This document shows positions 1 to 10,092 of a stretch of 41,209 nt of DNA, one piece after another; the first letter of the stretch is position 1; each line of letters starts with the position of its first letter. The notes beneath the pieces are model-generated. The model saw only the letters and a list, made by a program, of their open reading frames with translations, did not search any database and was not told where the DNA came from. A program made the translations under genes and the position numbers. The stretch is taken from NCBI RefSeq assembly GCF_000485595.1, contig NW_014579055.1:1-41209 (forward strand), in the 5' to 3' direction. This stretch comes from Priapulus caudatus. Lineage: Eukaryota > Priapulida > Priapulimorpha > Priapulimorphida > Priapulidae.

Positions 1-3000
1 GAAGTCGCCTATGATCCGGAACCTGTGACCTCAGCTTTGCGTGACGCAGCAGTGGCCTCTAAGCACGTCGTGGTGAGAGCTTCCCAGCTGGGTTGTCTAG
101 ATTCGCCCAGCTGGCCGCGAGCCCTGTTTCTCTTCGCAACACTCATGCAGCCTCATGCCATCTGTATGTCACGTAAGAGAGCCATCACCATCACTCAACT
201 TTTGTGCTGGAGAAAGCCTTATCAGCTGAGTAAACAGATCTTCACATGTCTTCTTTCGAGTCTCATCCTTTGGATGCCGATAACTACTTCATCTTGCGTT
301 AGTTTTGACTGGCAGGGCGCTTCGAGGTGGTAGCTTTCTGCTGTAGAGCTGGATCCACCGCTCGGTGCCAATGTGCAAGCACCGAGCCGGCTCTTCTTTA
401 CGCAGCTCTTGTGCCGGTGAATCCAAACTAACTTCCTCCACGCCCCCCCATCCAGCAGGTTACTGGGTTTCAATCCTCTGCCAACAGTCCCCTCGTCTCT
501 CATTGGACTGGAGTGCTGGAACTCCCTCAGCCGTTTACAAGGCTCGCTACCACTCACTCCCCAGGGGCCCCCGATACGGACCCCGGTGCGCGAGTCGGGC
601 CCTCGAGCAGAGACACCCCGGCCGCGCACTCGCGGCCCCTACCCCCGTCCGCCCTCGTCCCGCCCCGAACTCCCGCGGACCTTGGCCTACCGCCGCTCAC
701 GGTGACGAGCCGTAGATGCGCGCGCTCACTGCCCGGAGAGGCCCGGGAGCCAATCGGTCCGGCCTGAGCTGCACGGGACCGGCGACAGCAGCCGGCGCGG
801 GGCGGGCTCCGACCACGGCGTGCCCCGCGCCCGACGGCACCCCCCCAGCGGCGCCCCGACGCACACGGCACCCCCGAGCGCCCCCCCGCGCGGCGACAGC
901 GGGTAACGAGCCGCCCCGGCCCATGGCGCCCGACAGTAGCGCCGCCCCGACCGGAACACGCCGGCAGGACAGGCGGGCGCGAGACCTTTTACAGCCCGGG
1001 CTCAGGGCTTGCCGCGTGCGCTTTTGTTGGCCCCCTCGTGAGCACTCGGCGAGGCGTCTCTCCACCATCTCGGTCCCCAGCTACCAACGTGGCACACCCA
1101 TCCACACGTTCCGAGATGACTCACGTCATATATCGGCCTGTCTAAACAGCAGCGGCCTCCACCCTCACCTGGTTGAGGCGCCCGGGCGGAGCGAGAGAGA
1201 ACGGGGGGAGAATGTGTTTTATAGATAGACCCTACTCAACGCGGGCTTTTGAGACCTGATGGTTGCCGGTGTACCATGCATCATAAGCTTCGCGAGTCCT
1301 TGCCCGTCAACTCCCCTCTTCTCTGCACGCCCCCTCCGGACAATCCACCGGCCTGACAGGCCTGTGCCGCAGTTACGGAGGTCCTCGCTTTAGTAGCTTT
1401 TTGTCCCCCGCACGACCCACTCCGGACTGGCTAATGTCTCCGAGGTTTTGCTGCCCACATTCCGGTGACACTACCTATGCGACTCTCTAACCTCGTCGCA
1501 GCCGACAGTTACAGCCTTTCTACCGCGACACTGAGTGGTCGGTCCGCGGCTCCTGCGGTAGCTCCGTTTTGCACCCCTTGGCTGCCCCGTGCCGTGGCTT
1601 GTGCCAACCCGGGATTGCTGTTTTGCCCCTCGGTCGGTCCGCTATTTGCCCATGTGTCACCATGGGTTGGCCGAGCTTCATCGACGGGGCGGCCTGCTCC
1701 CGCTCGCAGTTGGGCGGGCAGAAGATGACCACCCACGCCTTGCCGCACATTGTACAATGGCGCTCTGCGTGCCCCCTCGAGTTGCGGCCTGTGCCCAACA
1801 TCCACTCTACGGATGGGAACGTTTACCGGCGCCCTTCCTGGGCACCAAGTCCTTCCGCACAACTGCCGTACACCTGTGCGCTGCTCGACCCGACTCACTG
1901 TCTTCCTAGACGCAGCCCAGCGCCTGTGCCGGTTCGCGTATGCCGCTGCAGGGCGCGCGACCGTAGCCGTTCCTCCATACGTCGCTGGTGCCTTCTCTCG
2001 AGAGGCTGCCACGGTTCCTTTGAGCAACCCTGACGTGAACCTGCTCCTGTTAGCAATCATGCGGGGGGGCGGCATCTTGAGGCCGTGCTCTTGAAAGTGT
2101 CTCATGTTCAGCGACACGGGTAATCCACCTCATTAGTAAGTTCTCTAGTCTGCTGACGAACTCGGCAGGGTTCTCGCTCTGTTCAATCTTCTCTCCGAAA
2201 AAACTGTGTTGGTATGAACCCGTCCTCTCTGTTGAGCCGCTAAATCGTTCAAAAGTGGAGCTTCAAGATGCCCAGTAGCGCTGGCTTCCGCCTGTGGCAG
2301 GGCGAGGAAGTACACGTCCAGCCCCTCGCCTTGTAGGACGCGCACTCATGGTAGGTGGCCGTAACCTTCATCTGCCACCCTGGCCTGCGCAGCGTACCCT
2401 CTCGAACCGTAACAAGGTTTAGGCATCCATGTCATCTTTAAGCGCTCGTCAAAGGAGGTAACTTTGGTCCTGCGCGATCTTCGCGAAGTAGCCCCGCAGC
2501 GACTTGCAGGATCGACCATCGCCGTCCGCCGGCTCCAGGTCGCCCTTCTCCACTTTAATTTCTCGCCATCTCTATCAAGTGGCTGTCGATGTTCCTTTTG
2601 CCTCTCCGTGTTCGCGGTACGCGTCGTTCACGCTCCTGGTATTCCTCGCGTTGCTGCGAAAGCTCGTTCGCCGCTCCTGCGCGCGGACTGCACGCTGTGT
2701 TGGCAGGCGCTCTCTTTGCCCGCACCCTGCGGCTCCAGCAAGCAACGAACCCCTTTGCAACTCAGTTCCGGCCAGCCCAAACTTTCACCCTCCTCTCGCA
2801 GCGCCAGCCAGATCCATCGCGCCCGGCGGTCGGGGACAAAAAACGCGGGTTACCTCCACGCGCGTTTATCTCGCGACGAGCTTTGCGGCTCGCCGCGGGA
2901 GTGAGATAGTAACTGGCCTTTGCGCGTGTAGCTGTACAACGTCTTCTGCGTGTATCACGTCTGGGTCACAGTGTCAAACGTGTAGTGTGGCATGCCAAAC

Positions 3001-3330
3001 GTTTTTGAGTGATTACGGCCCGCGCCGCCTGGACGCGCAATAACGAAACCAGGAAACGATCGCAGGGGTGGATTCAAGGCCGCTAGCGATGTATGCCAAC
3101 CGTGAAATTATAACGCTCAGGCGCGCCTCAACAACCGCTACGCGTACTGTTACAAAAATTATATAATGAAAAACGAACTCCAAGTACTCGCGGCGCAACA
3201 CTACATATATACCGTCCAATGACAAGTCGGACAAGCTCTTACGCACGATAAGCACAACCTTAACATATAGTAATGCTAAGTCGGGTACTATTATTACACA
3301 CGTAACAATTCAACTAACCATATATGTCAC
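1..3330 (-). mobile_element. Degenerate Ty3/Gypsy-like gag-protease segment, copy A
   Basis: This segment is homologous to copy B (4,240-6,930) in the same order and orientation, for example around 1,560-1,640 versus 5,220-5,300 and 3,100-3,345 versus 6,680-6,930. On the minus strand, broken frames read like a Gypsy-type Gag (about 2,560-2,040), a possible zinc-knuckle fragment (near 1,760) and a retropepsin tail (about 1,280-1,050). All frames are interrupted by frequent single-base indels. No reverse transcriptase or integrase was recognised and no LTRs were identified. It is a dead remnant or badly sequenced copy. The unit is longer than copy B, mainly through scattered insertions. Confidence 0.55.
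2041..2560 (-). pseudogene. Gag-like capsid remnant (copy A)
   Basis: On the minus strand, fragments such as LQGEGLDVYFLALPQAEA (about 2,330-2,275), followed by an ALL-like and TEEGF-like stretch, resemble the conserved Gag core of animal Gypsy elements, where a leucine-rich LLxGxALDVYxxL motif precedes an LKxALLKRF motif. The matching region in copy B reads similarly but is broken at other places. The frame changes several times, so no intact protein exists. Role in an intact element: particle assembly and RNA packaging. The assignment rests on motif resemblance recalled from the family, not on a search. Confidence 0.45.
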
Positions 3331-3345
3331 GGCGCTCCGCTCTCG
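3090..3345. repeat. Conserved leader block of the duplicated element (copy A)
   Basis: This AT-rich stretch (around AATTATAACG, GACAAGTCGG and AACATATATG) is repeated at 6,670-6,930 with the same order of landmarks, ending in CACGGCGCTCC. In both copies it lies between the gag-like remnant and the pyrimidine tract. It is therefore upstream of gag on the minus strand, where a 5' untranslated region or LTR would be expected. Within copy B the GACAAGTCGG to ACATATATG part is itself duplicated (6,798-6,850 and 6,851-6,906). No terminal repeat structure could be fixed. Confidence 0.5.
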
Positions 3346-3485
3346 TGCCTCCTTCGCTCTTCTCTCTCCTCCTCTTGCTTCTTCTTCCATCTACTCTCTC
3401 TCCTGCTTCTCTGCTGTCGTCTACTTTTCTGCTCGCACCTTCTTCCTCTTCTGCCTTGCTCTTCTCTTCTTCTTCTTCTGCTTTG
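3346..3485. repeat. Pyrimidine-rich (CTT)n-like tract, copy A
   Basis: Interrupted runs of CTT, TCT and CCT on the plus strand. The tract matches the cleaner (CTT)n tract at 6,925-7,048 by position within the duplicated unit. Apparent long reading frames here are low-complexity leucine/serine or glutamate/arginine strings and are not genes. Confidence 0.75.
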
Positions 3486-3810
3486 ACGACACACACGTCC
3501 TCTCTCCCCGCACGGCTGAGACGACATCCACGTCCTGTTCGCCGAGGAGGGTCGCTACAGGCTCGGACGGACACACGATCCTCCGTCTCAAACGCACGCG
3601 GGAACACGACACACGGTCGCCTCTCACGCGGCCACGGCTGGGAGCGGACTACACTCCTGCTCGCAGCGCACGGCTGGGAATGGCGGGGGAGGGGAGGAGA
3701 GAGCGCCGATAGCAACGCGGCCTCCTCGTCGACGCACCTCGGCGGGGACGGAGACACGGTCCTCCTCTCGACCACGCTGGAGAACATACACGTCCTCGGC
3801 TCATTACGCA
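3486..3810. repeat. Degenerate 32-bp minisatellite, copy A
   Basis: Units beginning GACGACACACGTCCTCTC recur here with heavy divergence. The cores ACACACGTCC, ACATCCACGTCC, ACACACGATCC, ACACGGTC and ACATACACGTCC are visible at roughly 30-40 bp spacing. It is the same family as the clean array at 7,049-7,245 and the long array at 14,380-16,170. Confidence 0.65.
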
Positions 3811-4239
3811 CCGACTCTGCTGCGTGGCTCTACTCAGTACTGCCCTGCTTCGGCTCACGCCTTTGCTAACGCGGGCACTCTAATCTAACTTCCGCTTTGC
3901 CCTCGCTCGCACGTACGCCCGCCCGCGGCTGCGTGCGCCGCGCCAAGCAGTGTCCAGGTGCCGAACAGCCTAGCTGTGTGGATGACTTCGATGCATGGGT
4001 CGACCGGGAACCTGCTAACGTGGAAATGCGTCCGCCCCCTCTAATAAGGCGGGACGACGCCAGACAGATCCGGCTTCCAACACATAGGAACCGGCTTAGC
4101 CAGGTTCCTGTTCTATCGCTTCGCTTCTTTCCGCGCCCAGACGTGTCGGCTTCAAGAAGTGGCCCCAACGTTTCTGCCGCCGGTATCGCCTGTATCCGAC
4201 CTGTACACTCACGCTTGCTGCGGTGACGCAGCAGTGCTC
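3811..4239. other. No gene recognised
   Basis: GC-rich sequence between the copy A minisatellite and the start of copy B homology. Short open frames exist on both strands but none shows a recognisable motif, start context or splice structure. Confidence 0.5.
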
Positions 4240-4756
4240 TTACACTCGCGCGTGAACTTCCTCAGCTCGGTTAGCTAGATTCCTCAGCTTGCCGCTGTTG
4301 CTCTCTTCACAGCCACTCATTCAGCCCATCCAGCTTGTATGTCCAGCGTAAGAGCCTATAAACCCCATCACCCAACTTTTGTCGTGGCTGAGAAACGCTT
4401 TATCACGTATAAAACAATCTCCACTGTCTTCTTCTCAATCTCACCATTTGGTGATCGCATCCTTCATCTTGCGGTAGTTGATGCAGGCGCTTTTGAGGTG
4501 TAGCTTATCCTCTGTACTGGATCCACCGGGCTCGGGTGGGCAATGTTGCAAAGCACCACCGCCTTCCTTCTTTTACCCAGCTTTCGTTGTGCCGGTGAAT
4601 CAAACTAACTTCCTCAGCCGCGCCATCCCAGCCAGGTTTACTGTTCAACCTTGCAACAGTCCCTCGTGTCTTCTCAGTGTGGACCATTCGAGAGTTGCCT
4701 TGAACTCCCAGGCCGTACACTCGCTCTTTTCCACTGACTCAGCAGACGGGAGACCA

Positions 4757-5203
4757 TCAGAGCCCGGTCAGGGGTTGCCGTCGTGCCTTTGTTGGCCCCG
4801 TGAGCAGTCGTGCGAGGTGCTCCATTCGTGCTCGCCAGCCTACCGAAACGTGGCACCATCTCACGTTCCCGATGACCACGTCATATATCGGCCTGTCTAA
4901 ACACAGCGCCTCCACCTCACCTGTGAGGAATGGTGTCTTTATATAGACCCTAGCTAACGGGGCTTTCCTGATGGTGCGGTCCATCATCATATACTTCCGA
5001 GTCTTGCCCGTCAACTCCTCTTCTCTCACTAGCCCCCTCCGGACAACCACGCCTGAGCAGCCTGTGTCCCGCAGTACTTGTACTCTTTTGTCCCCCACGA
5101 GCCCCCACTCCACTGGCAAGTCCTCAGGTTTTCCTGTCCCACATCCGGTGACACTACCTATCACCTCTACCTCGCAGCCACAGTTCAGCTTTCTACCGCA
5201 CAC
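4757..5203 (-). pseudogene. Retropepsin-like aspartic protease fragment (Gypsy type)
   Basis: An open frame of 148 residues. Residues 41-50 contain VQVLRDTGCS, the D-T/S-G active-site motif of retroviral-type aspartic proteases. A hydrophobic-hydrophobic-Gly motif (VVIGN, residues 109-113) follows about 60 residues later, as in retropepsin folds. In animal Gypsy elements this domain follows the Gag zinc knuckle and processes the polyprotein. The open frame probably survives by chance or from recent activity; the flanking gag is frameshifted and no downstream pol enzyme is present. The corresponding part of copy A (about 1,280-1,050) is broken. The methionine at 5,203 is not a real start, since the protein would normally be part of a Gag-Pol fusion. 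Confidence 0.7.
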
Positions 5204-5619
5204 GTGGCTCTCGTCGCGGGCTCCTGCGGTAGCTTCCTTTTGCCCCTTGGCTCCCCTTGCCGTGGGCTTTGCTAACCCGGGATTGCTGTTGCCCCATCGG
5301 TCTGCCCGCTCTTTGGCCCATGTCCATTCAGTCCATGCTTGCGATCTCTCACGACGGCGGTGCTCCCGCTGCAGTTGCGGGCAAAGTGACCCTTCGCCAA
5401 GTAACAGTGCGTGTCGATCGTGATTGCGCGTCGCCTAACCATTCGATCGGGAAGTTGCCGCTCCTTGGGCAGCTCAAAGGTCCTTCCGCCCTAACCGCCC
5501 ACTTTGCTTTCTCACCGCACTTGTTTTCGTTGCGCACCACCCTGTGCGTCGCGTATTTCGTTCAGCGACCGTGGGCTCCTCGATATCTTTCGGTGGTGCT
5601 TCCTCTCTGATGAAGTGTC

Positions 5620-6260
5620 AGTTTCCATTTTGAGACCGACGTAACTGTTTTTAGCATCAGCATTTGCGGCCTTCTTTCGAAAGTGTTCTCATGTTCGACA
5701 GGGTAATTCACTCTCCATTATTTTCTCTAGTCTGGCTGTCGAATTCGCAGGGTTTGCGCTCTGCTGCAATTCTTCCCTCCGAAAATACTATGTTTTTGAA
5801 ACCCTCTTTCTGTTTAGCCTAAAATCAGCTTTCAACAGTGCGGCCTTCAGGATGTTCCGATCGCTGGCTTCGCCTTGTGGAAGTCGGATAACACGTACCA
5901 GGCCTGCCTGTAGGAGCGCACTTCAGTAGATAGGCGTAACATCTCTTGCCACTTCCCTGCATCGGCGTACTCTCGAACCGTAACAAGTAGGCATCATTGT
6001 CATCTTTAGTACCTCTTCAATGGATGAACTTGGTCTCTTCGCCAAGTAGCCCGCATGACTCGATGACTCTCGCCGTCCGCTCTGGCTCCTCAGAGTCTCG
6101 CCCTTCTCCCACTTTAATTTTCTGCCATATTCTAGTAATGGCTGTCAGTTTCTTTGCTCTTCTGCGTTCCTCCCGTTCAGGATGCATGGCTGTCGGTTCG
6201 CTGCTCTCTCGCGTTCGGCTGCAAGCTGTCGTTCGCGCTTCCCTCGCGTTCGTTGCACGC
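5620..6260 (-). pseudogene. Gag-like capsid remnant (copy B)
   Basis: Minus-strand pieces read as a coiled, arginine/glutamate-rich leader (ERERAANRQ, about 6,220), then DDNDAYLLRFES (about 6,005-5,970) and ILKAALLKADF (about 5,860-5,825). These match the order DxDAYLxRFE then LKxALLKRF in Gag of animal Gypsy elements. At least three frame changes separate the pieces. The same blocks can be followed, with different breaks, in copy A. Confidence 0.5.
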
Positions 6261-6665
6261 GTTGTTCGCTAGCGTTTGCTATGCCGCCCTGCTGCTTCCA
6301 CAATCTGAACGTTGACAATCAGTTTCCGGCAGCCAAACTTCTACTATGCTATGCTCGGTGTATCGTAGTCTTTCGCTTTTGCTCCCCGCAGTCGCACGCG
6401 ATCCATCGCGCTCGGCCGTCGGGGACAGAAAACGGGTGTTACCTCTACGCGCGGCATTACTTCGCGACGTGCTTTGCTGCTGCCGTCGGGGGGGGAATAG
6501 TAAACGTGTGTCTTTTGCGCGTGATGCGTACGTCTTAAGGGTGATCACGTCGAGGTCTCAGCCATTGACCAACTGTGTATTGTGCATGTCACGTTTTTTG
6601 TGTGATCAACCGCGCCGCTGCCTCGCGCAAAAGAAAACGCAAGGGAATGATGGGGGCTGATTTCC

Positions 6666-6924
6666 AGGGCGCTAGCATGTATGTCAAAAATTATAACGTC
6701 AGGCTGCGCACGACCGCTACGTTCGTACTGTTACAAAATTATAATAATGTAAAACGAACTCAATATGGCGCGTGCACATACATAATATACGCTTCCATGA
6801 CAAGTCGGGTACAACTAGTACACACGATACAATCAATTTAACATATATGTAATGACAAGTCGGGTACAGCTAGTACACACGATAATAACCAACTTAACAT
6901 ATATGTGCACGGCGCTCCCTCTCG
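6666..6924. repeat. Conserved leader block of the duplicated element (copy B)
   Basis: Counterpart of 3,090-3,345, sharing AATTATAACGTCAGG, TACTGTTACAAAA, GACAAGTCGGGTAC and CACGGCGCTCC in order. In copy B the segment around GACAAGTCGGGTACA...ACATATATGT is tandemly repeated once. It lies upstream of gag on the minus strand. Confidence 0.5.
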
Positions 6925-6943
6925 TCTCCTTCCTCTTCCTCTC

Positions 6944-6974
<31 letters not shown>

Positions 6975-6975
6975 T

Positions 6976-7008
<33 letters not shown>

Positions 7009-7048
7009 GCTTCGTCTACTTCTTCTCCTTCTTCTTCTTCTTCTTCTT
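6925..7048. repeat. (CTT)n microsatellite
   Basis: Almost pure CTT/TTC triplets with a few TCC and CTG interruptions. The phenylalanine- or leucine-rich plus frames and arginine-rich minus frames across it are artefacts of the triplet repeat. Confidence 0.95.
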
Positions 7049-7245
7049 CTGGGACGACACACGTCCTCTCTCACGCACGGCTGGGACGATACACGTCCTC
7101 TCTCACGCACGGCTGGGACGACACACGTCCTCTCTCACGCACGGCTGGGACGACACACGTCCTCTCTCACGCACGGCTGGGACGACACACGTCCTCTCTC
7201 TCGCACGGCTTGGACGACACACGACGTCCTCTCTCTCGTAGCTCA
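7049..7245. repeat. 32-bp minisatellite, clean array of about six units
   Basis: Perfect or near-perfect tandem units of 32 bp beginning GGGACGACACACGTCCTCTC and ending ACGCACGGCT. The last unit reads CGGCTTGGACGACACACGACG, a terminal variant also found at the end of the long array (16,150-16,170). The plus strand of the unit contains no stop triplet, so it stays open in all three frames. 32 is not a multiple of three, so the peptide period is 32 residues per three units. Confidence 0.95.
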
Positions 7246-7440
7246 CGAAACACGCCTTCGTTTGCGCACCGCGCTTCTACAGGATCATATCGGCAAAGCG
7301 TCCGACGTTTCCTACGCTCAGGCTCTGACTGTCAGGGCACGCTCAGCGTGCTAGCCAGGTGCGTGACCTCGCCACGTGGCTCGGAAGCCAGTTCGTGCAA
7401 CCTGCTAACCGTGACAGACACTAAATTTGAGGAAATTAAA
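7246..7440. repeat. Minisatellite-flanking segment, duplicate of 16,175-16,385
   Basis: The landmarks GCTCACGAAACAC, AGGATCATATCGGCAAAGCG, CTGACTGTCAGGGCACGC, CCACGTGGCTCGGAA and AACCGTGACAGACAC occur in the same order at 16,186-16,373. The two copies differ mostly by single-base indels. No coding function is seen. Confidence 0.85.
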
Positions 7441-7700
7441 ACAAATAACAACAAATAATATGTATGGACACAACTCACTCACTAAGAAGGAAACAACTCT
7501 TAATGAGGCAATAAACCAATGGAATCGACTACCAATAGACACAAAAAGGAGCCCTTCACTTAGCACATTAAAAAAACTGTTAAAAAATACAATTTTAACA
7601 ACATAAAATATATATAGCAGATAGGAGAACAATTAATGAATCTATTTTATTGTATTCTAAATGAATATGTGTTTATATTTATATAAATATCGTGTGTGCT
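7441..7700 (+). mobile_element. 3' tail of a non-LTR (LINE-like) element, copy 1
   Basis: The plus strand from 7,502 to the TAA at 7,604 encodes a 34-residue tail containing NQWNRLPIDTKRSPSLSTLK. It resembles the WNxLP...SLxxFKxxLK tail found at the C-terminus of many animal LINE open reading frames. A second copy at 16,440-16,640 keeps the same peptide although it has lost one base upstream. An AT-rich 3' region follows. The rest of the element, including the reverse transcriptase, is absent, as expected for a 5'-truncated insertion. Without a search this could also be the tail of another repeat protein. Confidence 0.4.
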
Positions 7701-8029
7701 ATGTGTTCAATCGTGTATATAATTATAATTTGTCGATTAATGGTGCTACGTATCGCGGTGTCGAATGACCTTAAGTCACTTTACTTGTACAAGAATATGC
7801 TGACGTTTTTTTTGTATATTAGTCTCCTTCATGTTGTATAGTAAATTTTTGTACTGTATCACTCAGAAATTAGTGATTTTAACTGGCTTAACCACTATTT
7901 GATTTATCCGATTTTCTCCATAAAATATTGTCATTCTCAGTATACACTTTTCACTTGTATTTTTGTAAAGTTACATGCATAAGGGTATAAAATAATAATT
8001 AATATACTATTTTTTATATATCATTATAT
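7701..8029. other. AT-rich spacer, no gene recognised
   Basis: AT-rich sequence with no sustained open frame, RNA gene or repeat that I can name. Confidence 0.6.
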
Positions 8030-8202
8030 TCAGAAGTAGATTTAATAGGGAATTTCTGGTCGGCGATATAGAAATTCTGTTTTTCTATAGAAAAAACTTC
8101 TGATATCTACTATATATATCACGTTATATATATATCAGAAGTAAGATAACAGGGAATTTAATAATTATAGTTCCCTATTTATCTACTTCTGATATATATA
8201 AG
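8030..8202. mobile_element. Hairpin-forming MITE-like sequence
   Basis: ATCAGAAGTA followed by AGGGAATTT recurs at 8,030-8,060 and 8,128-8,158. The second copy is followed by its inverse (TTCCCTATTTATCTACTTCTGAT, about 8,171-8,193), giving a long hairpin from about 8,126 to 8,201. A further partial copy (ATCAGAAGTAAGATATAGGGAATTTCT) is at 19,807-19,833. Flanks are (TA)n, which hides any target-site duplication. Confidence 0.55.
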
Positions 8203-8890
8203 GCAGTGTATATATACAGCCACAAGGGTGTGTCTTTACCATTCAGCCACACGCTCTCGTAATATTCATATTGCGCGCATACACAAGTAGCTGGGTGGAG
8301 GCGGAGTACACACATACACGTACAAGTACAGGACATACATGCACGTACCATGCATATACACCGGCTACGGAATCCGGACAGAGACACTGCACTGCACTCG
8401 TAATTTGGACATAAGTCTTAGATCTACAGCACCTGAACAAGATTGTAAGACATTTAAGCCTACTGGTGAATATTTTCCACATTTTGAGTAAAAAGAAACT
8501 AATGAAAATTTAAATATACATTTGACACGTCGTTGCTAATAATATTAAATTGGTGTGGTTGTATCCGCTCCACACTGGAGTCGCTATAGACACACGCGTG
8601 TGGTTGTATACACTGCCTATATATAAATATAGCTATGTTAATGCAGCCCGTAGAGTATATTCACATAGACTGTCTTTTATTAGGCCTTGAACAACGAACA
8701 AGTCCGTTGTCCGCGCGATAAATAAATTAATACTGCATTAACTTACGTCAAGTTCGTTTTACTTCTAATTATGCGCCTTTCGAGTTATCACCGTTAAAAC
8801 ATCGACCACAAAAACACAGACAAGATGGTGGGATGATTCAGTTCACGTGACTACTGAACGCGAGAGATCTCGCGAGAGAGAGGCCCGTCA
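8203..8890. repeat. Segmental duplication, copy 1 (empty-site copy)
   Basis: Collinear with 17,515-19,716. Shared landmarks are GTCTTTACCATTCAGCCACA (8,231; 17,556), ACGTACAAGTA (8,318; 17,656), ACCATGCATATA (8,347; 19,098), TATACACTGCCTATAT (8,607), ATGCAGCCGTAGAGTAT-like sequence (8,641; 19,460) and the CGCGAGAGA motif at the end (8,862; 19,689). Copy 1 lacks the 1,407-bp element present in copy 2, and its TA at 8,327-8,328 is the unoccupied target site. Confidence 0.85.
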
Positions 8891-9540
8891 CATCGTGATG
8901 AAACCCGATGTTAATCAGGGTAACGGTATATATCCATCTGATCAGGGTTATTCCATATATTCGCACTTTATAATTATTTTTTACAATTGATGGCGCCAAG
9001 GAGTTATATTTTAACATTCATTTCCGAATGCCAGTGGATGGTGGTGACAATATTTGTCATTATTAACCCGGCCCTGATACTATCAGAGGTAACACCATGC
9101 ATTCACTAATCTCAATTTCAAGCTTTTAGATCAATTAAGTTAAATTGACAAAGATGAGATCAACTCTCTTGATATCGTATCAATCACAACAAAAGCACAA
9201 AAACTCACCCATAAACTCAGAACCACAGTGCATAAGCTGAATCGAACATCATTATATTGGCTTGCTATGCGCATGCAAAACCTACTATACAGCTAGCATG
9301 AGTGCATATGATGTGTGTAATGTAATGGGCGGGGGCATGCGCACTGGCCAAGCTGATATCGGGATAGGTCTATCCCCCCCAAGCTTTAATCAGCAGTGAC
9401 AATGGACACTCAGGTTTTCGCTTGTCAATAAATACCTATCTTGATAAATATACCAGAATGTGTAGATGAGAATTAGACAAGGCTGTTATTATTAACCCCT
9501 CCTGCATATACCGTATCTAAGTAAGTCTGTTCTGCAGCGA
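8891..9540. other. No gene recognised
   Basis: Mixed-composition sequence without a convincing open frame, splice structure or RNA gene. Confidence 0.5.
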
Positions 9541-9800
9541 GTTGGTAAAGCCTCAGCGACTCACAGAAACTAGCAGTTTGTTGCACTCGCGATGCTATCA
9601 TCCCGGCAATAGATCGATCTGGCAAGCAGATGCTGTGCGTGGGGCCACAAACGCTTCATTTGCGGCCTACAAAGGCGCACTTAGTACTACATACATCGCT
9701 TTTCTTAAGCCTGGTCGTTTGTCAAACGAAAATTACAGAAATACATCTTGTACGATGCTTTCTGACAACGGCCCCCAGATTTCCTCGTGAAATCAGCGCG
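9541..9800 (+). pseudogene. Possible retroelement integrase scrap
   Basis: A short open frame ends in MLSDNGPQISS (about 9,757-9,789). This resembles the SDNGPQFSS segment containing the second catalytic aspartate of retroviral-type and Gypsy integrases. The preceding YIAFLKPGRLSNE stretch does not convincingly match the catalytic core. The resemblance rests on nine residues and could be chance. Confidence 0.25.
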
Positions 9801-9884
9801 CGTGGTAGATTACACCATGCGACGTGGATCCAGTGAATATGAGCCGACTGACAGCGACCGTTGAACTAGAGACGTCATTTGATT

Positions 9885-10092
9885 CTGATAGCATATTCAA
9901 TCAGGAGTGTCATAAATATGACATCTAATTATGATCTGCATATCATCAGGAGTGTCATAATATGACATCTATATTATGATAACTCCTCAATATCATCAGG
10001 AAGTGTCATAATATGAATCTATATTGGATACCCTCATATCATCACGTGTGTCATAGATATGACATCTATATTATGATTCTCCATATCATCTC
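9885..10092. repeat. Tandem repeat, about 50-bp unit, four copies
   Basis: The core ATATCATCAGGAGTGTCATA followed by ATATGACATCTATATTATGA recurs at about 9,905, 9,952, 10,000 and 10,050, with small indels. The unit is itself partly palindromic: GTCATAATATGAC reads the same on both strands, and TATCATC is echoed by GATGATA-like sequence. Confidence 0.8.

Larger units (their letters stand above)
4240..6665 (-). mobile_element. Degenerate Ty3/Gypsy-like gag-protease segment, copy B
   Basis: Second copy of the unit at 1-3,330. Shared landmarks include GTGACGCAGCAGTG (4,223; compare position 40), the sequence before TCATATATCGGCCTGTCTAA (4,882; compare 1,125) and CTCGAACCGTAACAAG (5,973; compare 2,403). 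On the minus strand it carries Gag-like pieces (about 6,260-5,620) followed by an open protease frame (5,203-4,757), the normal gag-pol order. Nothing resembling reverse transcriptase, RNase H or integrase follows, so the element is truncated after the protease or the remainder is eroded beyond recognition. Confidence 0.6.

Noticed and set aside
554-1228. Several overlapping alanine/arginine/proline-rich frames on both strands
   Set aside because: They arise from high GC content in the copy A segment; the matching part of copy B is not open in the same frames.
7049-7245. Regular repeats considered as a CRISPR array
   Set aside because: The units are contiguous with no unique spacers, and the DNA is eukaryotic with spliced genes; it is a minisatellite.
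6852-7354. Phenylalanine- or leucine-rich plus-strand frames and an arginine-rich minus frame
   Set aside because: They translate the (CTT)n tract and the adjacent minisatellite; no gene structure is present.
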